Source: Aestuariibius violaceus (GTDB taxonomy: Bacteria; Pseudomonadota; Alphaproteobacteria; Rhodobacterales; Rhodobacteraceae). Taken from it: 16,828 bases of DNA. Position numbers and translations under genes: made by a program. Positions within the stretch are counted from its first letter, which is position 1. Every line of letters starts with the position of its first letter. Below, in pieces: positions 1-6,674 of the stretch. The stretch lies in NCBI RefSeq assembly GCF_040779325.2, contig NZ_JBFONT020000021.1:1-16828 (forward strand), given 5' to 3'. The notes beneath the pieces are model-generated. The model searched no databases, was not told the origin of the DNA, and saw only the letters and a list, made by a program, of their open reading frames with translations.

Positions 1-1652
1 TTGCGCGACCGCGCCGTTACAGCTACTCCCCCGCGGCGAGGCTGCTGTAGCTCAGTGGTAGAGCGCACCCTTGGTAAGGGTGAGGTCGGGAGTTCAATCC
101 TCCCCAGCAGCACCATTTGTTCAAATTGTTTAGGGTTCTCTCCTAACACCTTGAAGGGAAAGGTGGTTTTGGGAGTTCGATAACCTGTTTCCCGACAGTA
201 GCGGAGGGGTTCGGCAAAAGCCAGGTTCAGGACGGTTCTTTTGAGGGTCAGCGAGCCATTTTGGTAGATATGACAAGGGTTTGCGAGGAAGCGCAAAGAG
301 AGTTCGATAAAATCTTCATACCTGCCCTTCGGCGGCACGATCATATCGATCTGTTCGGTCAGCAGCATCTTCTCACGCTCCAGAGTCTCCAGGCGCGTCT
401 CATAAGCCCCGATCAGGCTGTCGCTTGTCGTCTCGAGGAGGCGGTCGAGGAGACCGTCGATCTGTTTCTGGGTGTCCTTGAGTTTGCGCTTGAGATCGGC
501 TCTGCTTGCCTCGGCATGGTCGAGGCGCTGGTCCCAGGCGAGACGGAACATCGTTCGGATCAGTTCCACGGTCTTAAGACTTGGTTGGAAGTTGCGCAGC
601 AGAGCGGCGAAACCCTCTTCGATCTTGGCTCGGGGAATGGACTTGCGCTTCGACGGACAGCCACGGGTGTCACAGAGATAGTAGGGGTAATGGCGGCGGC
701 AGCCCTTCGACCAGCAGGCGGTCATGGGCTTGCCGCACGCATCGCAGAAGACGAAGCCGCGGAGCGGGAAGTCGGCGTTGATATCCTTGCGGGCCATGGG
801 GCGCGCCGCAGCCTCAAGATTGTGTCGGATTCGGGTATGGGTTTCGAAGCTGATCAGCGGCTCGTGATGGCCTTTGCGCAGCGCGACGTCCCAGTTTGGG
901 GCCTCGACATAACCGGCATAGATCGCCCGATTTAGGATCTTGGTCACTTTCCATTGCCGGATCTGGCCATCCGGCAGATCCTTCGGAAAGGCGGGCTGGG
1001 CTTCGAGGAAGCGGGTCACTTCGGCCTGGGATCGGAAGCGGCCCGATCCATAGCCTTCAAGAGCCTCTTGCAGAATGCTGGCGATCGGCTCGTCACGGAC
1101 CAGTAGCTTCCCGTGGACGCGGTCATTGGCGTAGCGATAGCCGATCGGGGCCTGAAAGACCCAATAGCCTTTCTCGACCCGGGCCTTCATTTTCTGGACG
1201 ACTTGTCGCCGGTTCTGTTCGCGCTCCAACTCGCCCTGGGCAGCGATGATGGTTTCGATGAACTTGCCTTCGGGCGTGTCCTCGAAGGTGAAGTTGAGGC
1301 ATTCGATTGAGGCCCCGCGTTCGGCAAACTCGCGGCGGAGCTTGAAGTGGAATTCGGTTTCGCGGGCGAAGCGTTTGAGATCGTCGAAGATCACGACATA
1401 GCGCTTGCCTTGCTGAGCATCGAGATAGGCGAGCAAGGCTCGCATGCCCGGCCGCGCCATGAAGTCTCCGCCGCCGGAGGCATCGTCGGGGAAGACCGCT
1501 TCGACGTTATAGCCCTTGTTTTCGGCATAGGACCGGCAGCGATGCTCCTGGCTTTCCAGTCCCCGGCCTTCGATCTTCTGCTTCACGCTGGAGACCCGGC
1601 AATAGATCAGGGCTGTCGCCGTCTTCTGAGTTTTGTTGAACGCCTCCTGCAT
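1..1652 (-). CDS. Large serine recombinase, running off the left edge through the tRNA antisense
   Basis: Site-specific recombinase of the large serine family, which cuts and rejoins DNA through a serine-DNA bond. I translated 550 codons with no stop before the window edge. Residues 14-170 are the resolvase-type catalytic domain: YCRVSS carries the likely nucleophile Ser21, and the ELEREQ segment lies near 141. Residues ~171-290 match the recombinase domain. Residues 303-332 form a zinc ribbon with Cys303, Cys306, Cys327 and Cys332. Residues ~375-440 are a predicted coiled coil. A family-like ending (YRTPKTTFPFKVLG) is seen at 491-504, but the frame continues. Residues ~513-538 are encoded by the antisense of the tRNA-Thr gene, including IELPTSPLPRVRS. 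The start ATG overlaps the upstream gene's stop (TGATG), preceded by AAAGGAGA. The true C-terminus is unknown because the frame exits the window. Confidence 0.93.
   Translation of the reverse strand, partial: MQEAFNKTQKTATALIYCRVSSVKQKIEGRGLESQEHRCRSYAENKGYNVEAVFPDDASGGGDFMARPGMRALLAYLDAQQGKRYVVIFDDLKRFARETEFHFKLRREFAERGASIECLNFTFEDTPEGKFIETIIAAQGELEREQNRRQVVQKMKARVEKGYWVFQAPIGYRYANDRVHGKLLVRDEPIASILQEALEGYGSGRFRSQAEVTRFLEAQPAFPKDLPDGQIRQWKVTKILNRAIYAGYVEAPNWDVALRKGHHEPLISFETHTRIRHNLEAAARPMARKDINADFPLRGFVFCDACGKPMTACWSKGCRRHYPYYLCDTRGCPSKRKSIPRAKIEEGFAALLRNFQPSLKTVELIRTMFRLAWDQRLDHAEASRADLKRKLKDTQKQIDGLLDRLLETTSDSLIGAYETRLETLEREKMLLTEQIDMIVPPKGRYEDFIELSLRFLANPCHIYQNGSLTLKRTVLNLAFAEPLRYCRETGYRTPKTTFPFKVLGENPKQFEQMVLLGRIELPTSPLPRVRSTTELQQPRRGGVAVTARSR
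41..115 (+). tRNA. tRNA-Thr (anticodon GGT), CCA encoded
   Basis: A full cloverleaf is visible. The acceptor arms GCTGCTG (41-47) and CAGCAGC (105-111) pair perfectly, and the discriminator A112 is followed by an encoded CCA (113-115). The anticodon stem ACCC/GGGT encloses the loop TTGGTAA, giving anticodon GGT, which reads ACC (Thr). The T-loop GTTCAATCC is present. The gene is intact, and its 3' end lies against the recombinase gene on the other strand, the usual geometry when an element sits at a tRNA gene. No second copy of the tRNA 3' end was found in this window, so a far attachment site, if any, lies outside it. Confidence 0.96.
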
Positions 1653-1960
1653 CAGGGTCTCCTTTCCGGCGCGTCCTCGGACGAGACACACTCTTGTTCG
1701 ATGTCGGGGATGTCCTCATCGCGGACCTCGTCCCAGTCTAGCACATCGTCGAGGAGGTCTGCGATCTCATCGGGGGTTTCTCCACAGATTGTTTGGGTGG
1801 TCTCGATGCCGAAGCCGAGATCGACGAAGGTGACGACGATCAACCAGAGGGTCTTGATAAGCTCACGCTTCTGCTCTTCGGGGATATCCTCGTCTTCGAG
1901 GAGCGGCAGATAGGCGTCCCAGTCGAGGGTCAGCTTGGGTAGGTCATTGGGCTCGGACAT
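1652..1960 (-). CDS. Small acidic protein coupled to the serine recombinase
   Basis: A 102-residue, strongly acidic protein with no family name I can give. It opens MSEPNDLPKLTLDWDAYLPL and has a hydrophobic central stretch (WLIVVTFVDLGFGI, about residues 39-52), then a Glu/Asp-rich tail. GAGGAG lies 7 nt before the ATG. Its TGA overlaps the recombinase ATG by one base, so the two are almost certainly co-translated. I recall similar short acidic proteins directly upstream of serine recombinases in other alphaproteobacteria, which suggests an accessory or regulatory partner, for example in control of recombination. This is inference from position; no catalytic or DNA-binding motif is visible. 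Confidence 0.85.
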   Translation of the reverse strand: MSEPNDLPKLTLDWDAYLPLLEDEDIPEEQKRELIKTLWLIVVTFVDLGFGIETTQTICGETPDEIADLLDDVLDWDEVRDEDIPDIEQECVSSEDAPERRP

Positions 1961-2061
1961 AGCGCAGCTCCTCGTCTAATCTGAGGTAGCATCGCACATC
2001 TTGATGCCGCATTTCCCGTGTAATCTAGATGTAGAATGTGTAATCGAGTTTGTGGGGACGC
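1961..2061. promoter_or_regulatory. Divergent intergenic region with a 20-bp-spaced direct repeat
   Basis: This 101-bp gap separates the leftward recombinase pair from the rightward 267-aa gene and must hold both promoters. GTGTAATC occurs twice, at 2018-2025 and 2038-2045, exactly 20 bp apart, about two helical turns, so two protein subunits could bind on one face. A short inverted repeat CATC-TT-GATG lies at 1997-2006. No convincing -35/-10 pair stands out, so the operator reading is inference. Confidence 0.4.
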
Positions 2062-2865
2062 ATGAGTATCGACTGGCCATCAGCATCGGAGGAGACACGC
2101 GCCCGCGTATTCGAAGTGACGCGGGAGCTGGTCGCGCTTCTGAAGACCGATTGGCAGAGCTTCCTGCGCGAGGCCTATGACAGCCCCAACTATGTCGTCG
2201 AGCCCCATGAGGTCAGCAATTTCGAGCGCGGCCTTCTGGCCCGGCGGAAGGTCGCGATGGTCCATCGGCTGATTGTGGAACGGCATCTCGATATGGGGAT
2301 CCGGTTCGCACCGGATCTGTTTGATCCGTCCCTCAAGACCACGTGGCGCAAAGTGCTCGACGATCATGGACGCTACGGAAAGCTCCGCTCCATCCGGGCA
2401 CCTTCGGGCCTGGGGCTCAATCGCCGCAATCGTTATCCAACCGAGGGCACGCCTCTGGTTTTTGGAGAGCAGTTCTATTTCGAAGTTGCTTTGGAGGTTG
2501 GTGGGACGGTCTTGCTTCTGGAAGAGTACGCCTTCCGCTGGTATCCGCTTCCCCTGACCGAACTCCTTGAGCCCCACACCGCTCTTCGCTCGGCCGGAAC
2601 ACATAGCTTCCCGTGGGACTCTCTCCAGAAATGGCCAATCCTACTCGATGAACAGGAACATGCGGGCCGCCACGGCTATGCAATGATCGTTGGACCGAAG
2701 AGCGCCATCACGCCTTACGCAGACCGCATGGCCGAAGGAGTCGCCGTCCGCGCCGAGGTTCTGGACGGGCTGGCGGAGCGACTTGCCGAGGAAGATCCCG
2801 CTCAAGTCGAGATCCACCGGCTTAATCTAATGTTCGATGTCTGGCCGCGGGAGCGGGAGGCGTGA
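2062..2865 (+). CDS. Hypothetical protein, 267 aa, divergent from the recombinase
   Basis: I do not recognise this protein. The start is taken as ATG 2062, with TGGGGAC a few bases upstream; an in-frame TTG at 2050 would add four residues. The protein is soluble, with no signal peptide or membrane segment. Residues 1-110 look helical and charged, with many Arg, Glu and Asp. Residues ~125-215 look like a beta-rich domain: a GTPLVFGEQFYFEV stretch, then LLLEEYAFRWYPLPL, then HAGRHGYAMIVG. That order loosely resembles DUF4384-type beta-sandwich domains, but this is a weak impression. The C-terminal ~50 residues are again helical. Its position between recombinase and toxin-antitoxin makes it island cargo or an element regulator. 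A role in defence cannot be shown from sequence. Confidence 0.8.
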   Translation: MSIDWPSASEETRARVFEVTRELVALLKTDWQSFLREAYDSPNYVVEPHEVSNFERGLLARRKVAMVHRLIVERHLDMGIRFAPDLFDPSLKTTWRKVLDDHGRYGKLRSIRAPSGLGLNRRNRYPTEGTPLVFGEQFYFEVALEVGGTVLLLEEYAFRWYPLPLTELLEPHTALRSAGTHSFPWDSLQKWPILLDEQEHAGRHGYAMIVGPKSAITPYADRMAEGVAVRAEVLDGLAERLAEEDPAQVEIHRLNLMFDVWPREREA

Positions 2866-2908
2866 GCTGCGTGGTCCGCTTGAGATGCACAAAGGGCGGA
2901 GGTCAGAT

Positions 2909-2955
2909 TTGCAAAGCATTCCATTATCTGGTACTATTAAATAAGAACTATTATG
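2909..2955 (+). promoter_or_regulatory. Promoter and possible operator of the parDE operon
   Basis: TTGCAA (2909-2914) and TACTAT (2932-2937) are separated by 17 bp, a good sigma-70-like pair. A direct repeat ACTATTA lies at 2933-2939, overlapping the -10, and at 2947-2953. ParD-type antitoxins generally repress their own operon through repeats at the promoter, so this repeat is a reasonable operator candidate. The autoregulation is inferred from the family. Confidence 0.6.
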
Positions 2956-2982
2956 AACAAATATGATGACGAGGATGTTTCA

Positions 2983-3243
2983 ATGTCGCAGCTAACCATT
3001 TCTATGCCTGACCAGATGAACGAGTGGGTCAAGGCACAGATCGCGGCCGGCCGCTACGGCAATGTCAGCGAGTACTTTCGGGATCTGGTGCGCCATGATC
3101 AGGAGCGCCGGGAAGGCGCGATTGCCGAGTTGCGCGGGATGATCGACACGGCCGAGGCCAGTGGGATCAGCGAGGCGACCCTGCCCGAGATCCTGGAACA
3201 GGCGCGGGCGATGGCGCGCGCCAAAGGGCTGGTGAGTGACTAG
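2983..3243 (+). CDS. parD: ParD-like ribbon-helix-helix antitoxin
   Basis: An 86-residue antitoxin of a type II toxin-antitoxin pair. The N-terminus SQLTISMPDQMNEWV is the beta strand plus first helix of a ribbon-helix-helix DNA-binding fold, and GRYGNVSEYFRDLVR is the typical ParD second helix. The C-terminal half is helical and acidic and would wrap the ParE toxin. ATG 2983 is chosen because GAGGA sits about 7 nt upstream and because the family starts at this point; an in-frame ATG at 2953 would add ten unusual residues. It overlaps parE by 8 bp, the standard coupled arrangement. The expected roles are neutralising the toxin and repressing the operon. Confidence 0.9.
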   Translation: MSQLTISMPDQMNEWVKAQIAAGRYGNVSEYFRDLVRHDQERREGAIAELRGMIDTAEASGISEATLPEILEQARAMARAKGLVSD

Positions 3244-3526
3244 GCTGACCCTCACCCAGGACGCAGAAACCGACTTTACCGAGATTACTCTCTACACGAT
3301 CGAGCGCTTCGGCCTGGATCAGGCGGAGCGCTACACTGAAGCCCTCTGGCAGCGCTGTTTGCTCCTGGCCGAGCATCCCGGTCTGGGCCGGCGCTATGAG
3401 GTTGTTAGGGAAGGTCTGTTGCGCGCGGAATATGAGCGCCATTCGATCTACTATCAGGCCTCCGAGGACGGGATCCTCGTCTATCGGATCCTCCATCAGC
3501 GCCGGGATCCGGCGCGGCATCTCTAA
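3236..3526 (+). CDS. parE: ParE-like toxin (RelE/ParE superfamily)
   Basis: A 96-residue toxin partner of the preceding antitoxin. It begins with GTG at 3236, inside the last codons of parD. Family features are visible: LTLTQDAETDFTEI at the start, the helical hairpin TIERFGLDQAERYTEAL, then LAEHPGLGRRYEVVREGLLRAEYERHSIYY and the end strand ILVYRILHQRRDPARHL. These match the ParE fold in order and length. Characterised ParE toxins inhibit DNA gyrase, although not every family member does. It appears full length and intact. In this context it probably stabilises the integrated or plasmid-like segment by killing cells that lose it (inference). Confidence 0.9.
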   Translation: MTRLTLTQDAETDFTEITLYTIERFGLDQAERYTEALWQRCLLLAEHPGLGRRYEVVREGLLRAEYERHSIYYQASEDGILVYRILHQRRDPARHL

Positions 3527-3936
3527 GGAAAATTAAGAATACGGCCACCCAACCATGGTCGGGTGAAGACTGATCCCGCCATGGATCCTGACGGACCATG
3601 ACATCTCTTCTTTTTTCTGACCGCCAAGCACCCGGCCAGCCCAGCGTCAAAGGGCAAGCGTCCGCAGAACTGCGGTCGTCTCCGGCGGGACCCGTGTCCT
3701 CGCCCCATCGGCCGCCCCGCTGGGGCTTACCCCGCTGGGTCTGCGGGCCGCACCAGTCCCGCCTGCGACCCGTTTGACCCTGTCCCGTCCGGCCACTCGT
3801 CGGGCTGCCGCCCTCCTCCCTGCGCTTCGGTGAATGGCAGGAGCCATTCCCTCGAACCGAGGAAGGCAGGCTTCGCCCAAAGGCGGTGGGAACAGGTCTC
3901 ACCGTCCCAACCCGAAGAACGAGACGGAGACGGATC
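3527..3936 (+). promoter_or_regulatory. 410-nt non-coding, hairpin-rich leader before the DUF3768 gene
   Basis: No convincing gene is seen here on either strand. There is a dyad CCGCAG-AA-CTGCGG at 3662-3675 and a direct repeat CCCCGCTGGG at 3715-3724 and 3730-3739. Close to the next gene, four short hairpins follow one another: GAATGGC/GCCATTC with loop AGGA (3832-3849), CCTCG/CGAGG (3850-3862), CGCC/GGCG (3874-3885) and GGTGGGA/TCTCACC (3885-3903, one G-U pair). CCGTC (3902-3906) could instead pair with GACGG at 3929-3933 next to the start, which would cover the GGAG ribosome site. This suggests a long structured 5' UTR, though folding was judged by eye. Confidence 0.45.
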
Positions 3937-4278
3937 ATGACAGACAAGACAACCAAGATCATCACGGCGCAGAACGATGCGTTCCGCCGCCAACAGAACA
4001 CAGACCTGATCGGGCGATGGGTCGTCACCCATGGCATGCAGGCCGAAGGAGAGACATTCGTCCGTGAGGCCGTGGCGGAGGTCGTGCGCTTTGCAGACTT
4101 CACCGCCGAAAATGACCCTTATGGAGAGCGCGACTTCGGCGCGTTCACCCAGAACGGCCACAAGCTGTTCTGGAAGATCGACTATTACGACACGGCTTAC
4201 GCGATGGGATCGGACAATCCCGCCGATCCTGCCCAGACACGACGCGTCCTCACCCTGATGCTCGCCAGCGAATACTGA
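3937..4278 (+). CDS. DUF3768 family protein
   Basis: A 113-residue protein of the DUF3768 family, whose biochemical function is not known to me. The family pattern is clear. It has an N-terminal AQNDAFRR segment, a central FTAENDPYGERDFGAF block (about residues 55-70), the block KLFWKIDYYD, and the ending RVLTLMLASEY, which matches the usual family C-terminus. The length is normal. The start ATG is preceded by GGAGACGGATC. It lies 58 bp before a ParB-like gene on the same strand, a pairing I recall from alphaproteobacterial plasmids, so they probably share a transcript. An unusually long structured leader precedes it. The likely role lies in plasmid housekeeping (inference from neighbours). 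Confidence 0.85.
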   Translation: MTDKTTKIITAQNDAFRRQQNTDLIGRWVVTHGMQAEGETFVREAVAEVVRFADFTAENDPYGERDFGAFTQNGHKLFWKIDYYDTAYAMGSDNPADPAQTRRVLTLMLASEY

Positions 4279-4288
4279 CCCCGCTTTC

Positions 4289-4309
4289 GGGCGGGATGGT
4301 CTCCCGCCC
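4289..4309 (+). other. Intercistronic hairpin between the DUF3768 and parB-like genes
   Basis: GGGCGGGA (4289-4296) and TCCCGCCC (4302-4309) form a perfect 8-bp stem with a 5-nt loop. No T-run follows, so full termination is unlikely. It may act as an mRNA processing or stability element, or as a partial terminator setting the ratio of the two genes. The parB-like ribosome site AAAGGAGAGA begins about 15 nt after it. Confidence 0.5.
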
Positions 4310-4336
4310 CCTCAACCCCAACGAAAGGAGAGACCA

Positions 4337-6232
4337 ATGACCAAGCAAGAGAAAATCAAAACCAACGAAGCCACCAAAGCGACCGAGGCAGGCGTGTTGC
4401 CCACCATGCCCACGCGCGCGATCCACGAGATCCCGCTGGCGCGGCTCGACCTGTCGGTGATGAACCCACGGCAGAATGTGGAGGATGCGGAGATCGCCGC
4501 TCTGGCAGACTCGATCCGCACCGTGGGTCTGATGCAGAACCTCATGGGCGTGCTCATGGAGGACAGCCGCGTGGCCATCGTGGCGGGCGGACGCCGCTTG
4601 CGGGCGCTCAAGGCCATTGCCGCCGAGGATGGGCAGGACGAGGCCGAAGTTCTTGTGCCTGTCCTCGTGACCGATGACGAGGCCGAAGCGCAGGTCTGGG
4701 CCAGCACCGAGAACACCGCGCGCCTTGCCCTCAATCCCGCCGATGAGATCAGAGCCTATGGGCGGATGGTCGAGACAGGCGCTTCTGTCGAGACCATCGC
4801 CAAGGCTTTCGCTGTGTCCGTCCGCCATGTGACGGGGCGCTTGCGGCTGGCAGGGCTTGCGCCTGTGATCCTTGAAGCTCTGCGCGCAGGTGAGATCACC
4901 TTGGACGTGGCGGCGGCCTATACGGTGACGGGCGATGTGGCGGCACAGGAGGCCACCTTCACTCGCCTGCAGGAAGGCTATGGCGGCGACAATCCCGCCC
5001 AGATCAAGCGAATGCTCATGCAGGAGGCTGTCTCTGCCGAAAGTTCACTGGCGCGGTTCGTGGGACGCGCGGCCTTTGAGGATGCAGGCGGGGCGATCCG
5101 TGAAGACCTCTTCGGGGCAGATATCTGGTTCTGCGATCTCGAACTGGTGCGGGGTTTGGCGGAGGCGAAGCTGAGTAAGGCCAAGGCCGCTCTTGAGGCC
5201 GAGGGCTGGGCATGGGTGAGCGCCCAGATCGAGCCGATCCCTTATGAGGTTCTGGCCGAGTATCGCCGCACCTATCCCGAACAGAGGGACATCTCCGAGG
5301 ACGAGCATCTGCGTTACGAGGAGCTGGGGGAATTGATCGAGGCAGAGGTCTGTAATGAAGATGGTCAGGCAGAGTTCGTGGCTTTGGAAGCAAAGCTGAA
5401 TGAAGAGCACTTCACCGCCACCCAGAAAGCCCATGCGGGGGTGATGGTGGCGATTGCCTGGGATGGGACGCTCGACCTGCGGCAGGGGCTGGTGCGCCCC
5501 GAGGATCAGGCGGCGGCAGCAGAGGCGGGGGTGATCGAAGAGAGCCGCCATGCCAAAGCGGCGAAACCCGCCACGCCCTATCCGACCTCTGTCATGGATG
5601 ATCTGGCGGCGATCCGCACGGGATGCATCCAAGCCGCGCTCATCAGAAAGCCTGAACTGGCGCTTGATCTCCTGACCTTCGCGCTCTCCACGCCCTGCTA
5701 TGCGGACGCCATGCCCTTGCAGATCGGCGGCAAGGCGGCGCGAAACACGCCCGAGAAGGCCGACGAAGGCATGGCTTTGCCCGACAGGCTCGCACCAAAA
5801 GAGTATCGGATGCCGCTCAATGGGTCAGAGGCGAGCGACGCCTTCACCGCCTTCCGCGCTCAGTCGAAGAAAGCCCGCAATGCGATGCTGACGGAGCAGA
5901 TCACCCGTCTCTTCGCGGCAGACCTCGCCCTCGACAGACCGACCCCGCTGGTTGAGCAGATCGCCAACCTCGCCGAGGCGGATATCCGTTCCATCTGGAC
6001 ACCAACCAAGGACTTTCTCGCACGGCTCAAAAGTGATCAGCTGGACGGGATCATGGCCGAGATCATCGGCACGGAGATCGCGCCTGCCTTCGCGAAATCC
6101 CCGAAGAAGGACAAGGTCGAGAAGCTCCACAAGATGTTCACCGAGGAAACCGCCCGTGCAGGGCTGTCGAAAGAGGCCAAGGCACGGCTGGACGCATGGC
6201 TACCAGACGGGATGACGGTGAGAGGCGACTAA
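4337..6232 (+). CDS. Large ParB-like partition/nuclease-domain protein, plasmid type
   Basis: A 631-residue ParB/Spo0J-superfamily protein, about twice the length of a chromosomal ParB. Residues ~25-130 are the ParB N-terminal domain: EIPLARLDLSVMNPRQN, then GGRRLRAL at 84-91 (equivalent to the GERRxRA nucleotide-binding box), then ENTARLALNPADE at 125-137. Residues ~150-173 hold a helix-turn-helix (VETIAKAFAVSVRHVTGRLRL). The remaining ~450 residues are mostly helical and carry no motif I recognise. AAAGGAG lies upstream of the ATG. No ParA gene is visible, so this is not a standard parAB locus; such long ParB-like genes are common on alphaproteobacterial plasmids beside DUF3768. DNA binding is likely, but a role in partition is not established. 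A terminator follows 25 bp downstream. Confidence 0.9.
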   Translation: MTKQEKIKTNEATKATEAGVLPTMPTRAIHEIPLARLDLSVMNPRQNVEDAEIAALADSIRTVGLMQNLMGVLMEDSRVAIVAGGRRLRALKAIAAEDGQDEAEVLVPVLVTDDEAEAQVWASTENTARLALNPADEIRAYGRMVETGASVETIAKAFAVSVRHVTGRLRLAGLAPVILEALRAGEITLDVAAAYTVTGDVAAQEATFTRLQEGYGGDNPAQIKRMLMQEAVSAESSLARFVGRAAFEDAGGAIREDLFGADIWFCDLELVRGLAEAKLSKAKAALEAEGWAWVSAQIEPIPYEVLAEYRRTYPEQRDISEDEHLRYEELGELIEAEVCNEDGQAEFVALEAKLNEEHFTATQKAHAGVMVAIAWDGTLDLRQGLVRPEDQAAAAEAGVIEESRHAKAAKPATPYPTSVMDDLAAIRTGCIQAALIRKPELALDLLTFALSTPCYADAMPLQIGGKAARNTPEKADEGMALPDRLAPKEYRMPLNGSEASDAFTAFRAQSKKARNAMLTEQITRLFAADLALDRPTPLVEQIANLAEADIRSIWTPTKDFLARLKSDQLDGIMAEIIGTEIAPAFAKSPKKDKVEKLHKMFTEETARAGLSKEAKARLDAWLPDGMTVRGD

Positions 6233-6257
6233 CCTTCGAAAAACGAACGAAGGTATT

Positions 6258-6287
6258 GCCCGCACTGATCTGATCAGCGCGGGCTTT
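6258..6287 (+). terminator. Rho-independent-like terminator after the parB-like gene
   Basis: GCCCGC-A-CTGA pairs with TCAG-C-GCGGGC across a TCTGA loop, with one A/C mismatch, and TTT follows, then CCT. It begins 25 bp after the stop codon and would end the DUF3768/parB-like transcript. The T-tract is short, so efficiency is uncertain. Confidence 0.65.
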
Positions 6288-6294
6288 CCTGTAG

Positions 6295-6619
6295 GGACAG
6301 GCGGAAATCGACCATCTGCCCGTTGGCATCGATCGTGCGCCACAGATAGCGCCATTTGCCGCCCACGCGGATATATGTCTCGTCCACGTGCCAGTCGACG
6401 CTCGCGCGCCGCAGATGCCTCTCGGTTCGCTTGGTCAGCTCCAGACCGAACTTCTGGACCCAGCGATAGACTGTCGACCGGTCGACCACGACCCCGCGCT
6501 CTGCCAGAAGATCTACGACGTCCTGGTAGGACAGGGGGTAGCGCAGGTACCAGCGGACCGCGCAAAGGATGATCTCACGAGGAAAAGCGGTGATGCTTGA
6601 ACGGCGATTTGCGCGGCAT
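6295..6619 (-). pseudogene. IS6-family transposase, frameshifted and 3'-truncated
   Basis: DDE transposase fragment of the IS6 family. The expected start is the ATG at 6619, reading MPRKSPFKHH. A run of four T on the coding strand (AAAA at 6583-6586 on the plus strand) then shifts the frame; with three T it would continue FPREIILCAVRWYLRYPLSYQDV, the standard family sequence. Later blocks are well preserved: DLLAERGVVVDRSTVYRWV (helix-turn-helix), SVDWHVDETYIRV with the first catalytic Asp, and IDANGQMVDFRLS with the second. After this the frame runs into unrelated sequence and stops, so the catalytic Glu region is missing. It is both frameshifted and truncated, hence inactive. Confidence 0.88.
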
Positions 6620-6674
6620 AACGAACCTTCAGAGCCATGACCTGCCCAACGACCGCGGTTAATGCAACAGTCCC
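6295..6674 (-). mobile_element. IS6-family insertion sequence remnant (5' end only)
   Basis: The left end of an IS6-type element on the minus strand. The outer end at 6674 reads GGGACTGTTGCA inward, close to the IS26-type terminal repeat GGCACTGTTGCA. About 380 bp remain, covering the first ~100 of the usual ~235 transposase codons. Similarity stops near 6295, shortly before the parB-like terminator. The other terminal repeat is absent, so the copy cannot move by itself. Confidence 0.8.

Noticed and set aside
105..140. Second attachment site (copy of the tRNA 3' end) in the window
   Set aside because: I looked for further copies of the CAGCAGCACCA and CACCATTTGTTC words and found only short chance matches, so an island right end cannot be placed here.
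261..1913. Long plus-strand open frames opposite the recombinase and its partner
   Set aside because: They have no family features and are the complement of a clearly coding minus strand (catalytic RVSS motif, zinc ribbon), so they are shadows.
3405..4161. Minus-strand frames across parE, the leader and the DUF3768 gene
   Set aside because: They overlap two recognisable genes in full and have Arg/Pro/Gly-rich, low-complexity composition typical of antisense GC-rich DNA.
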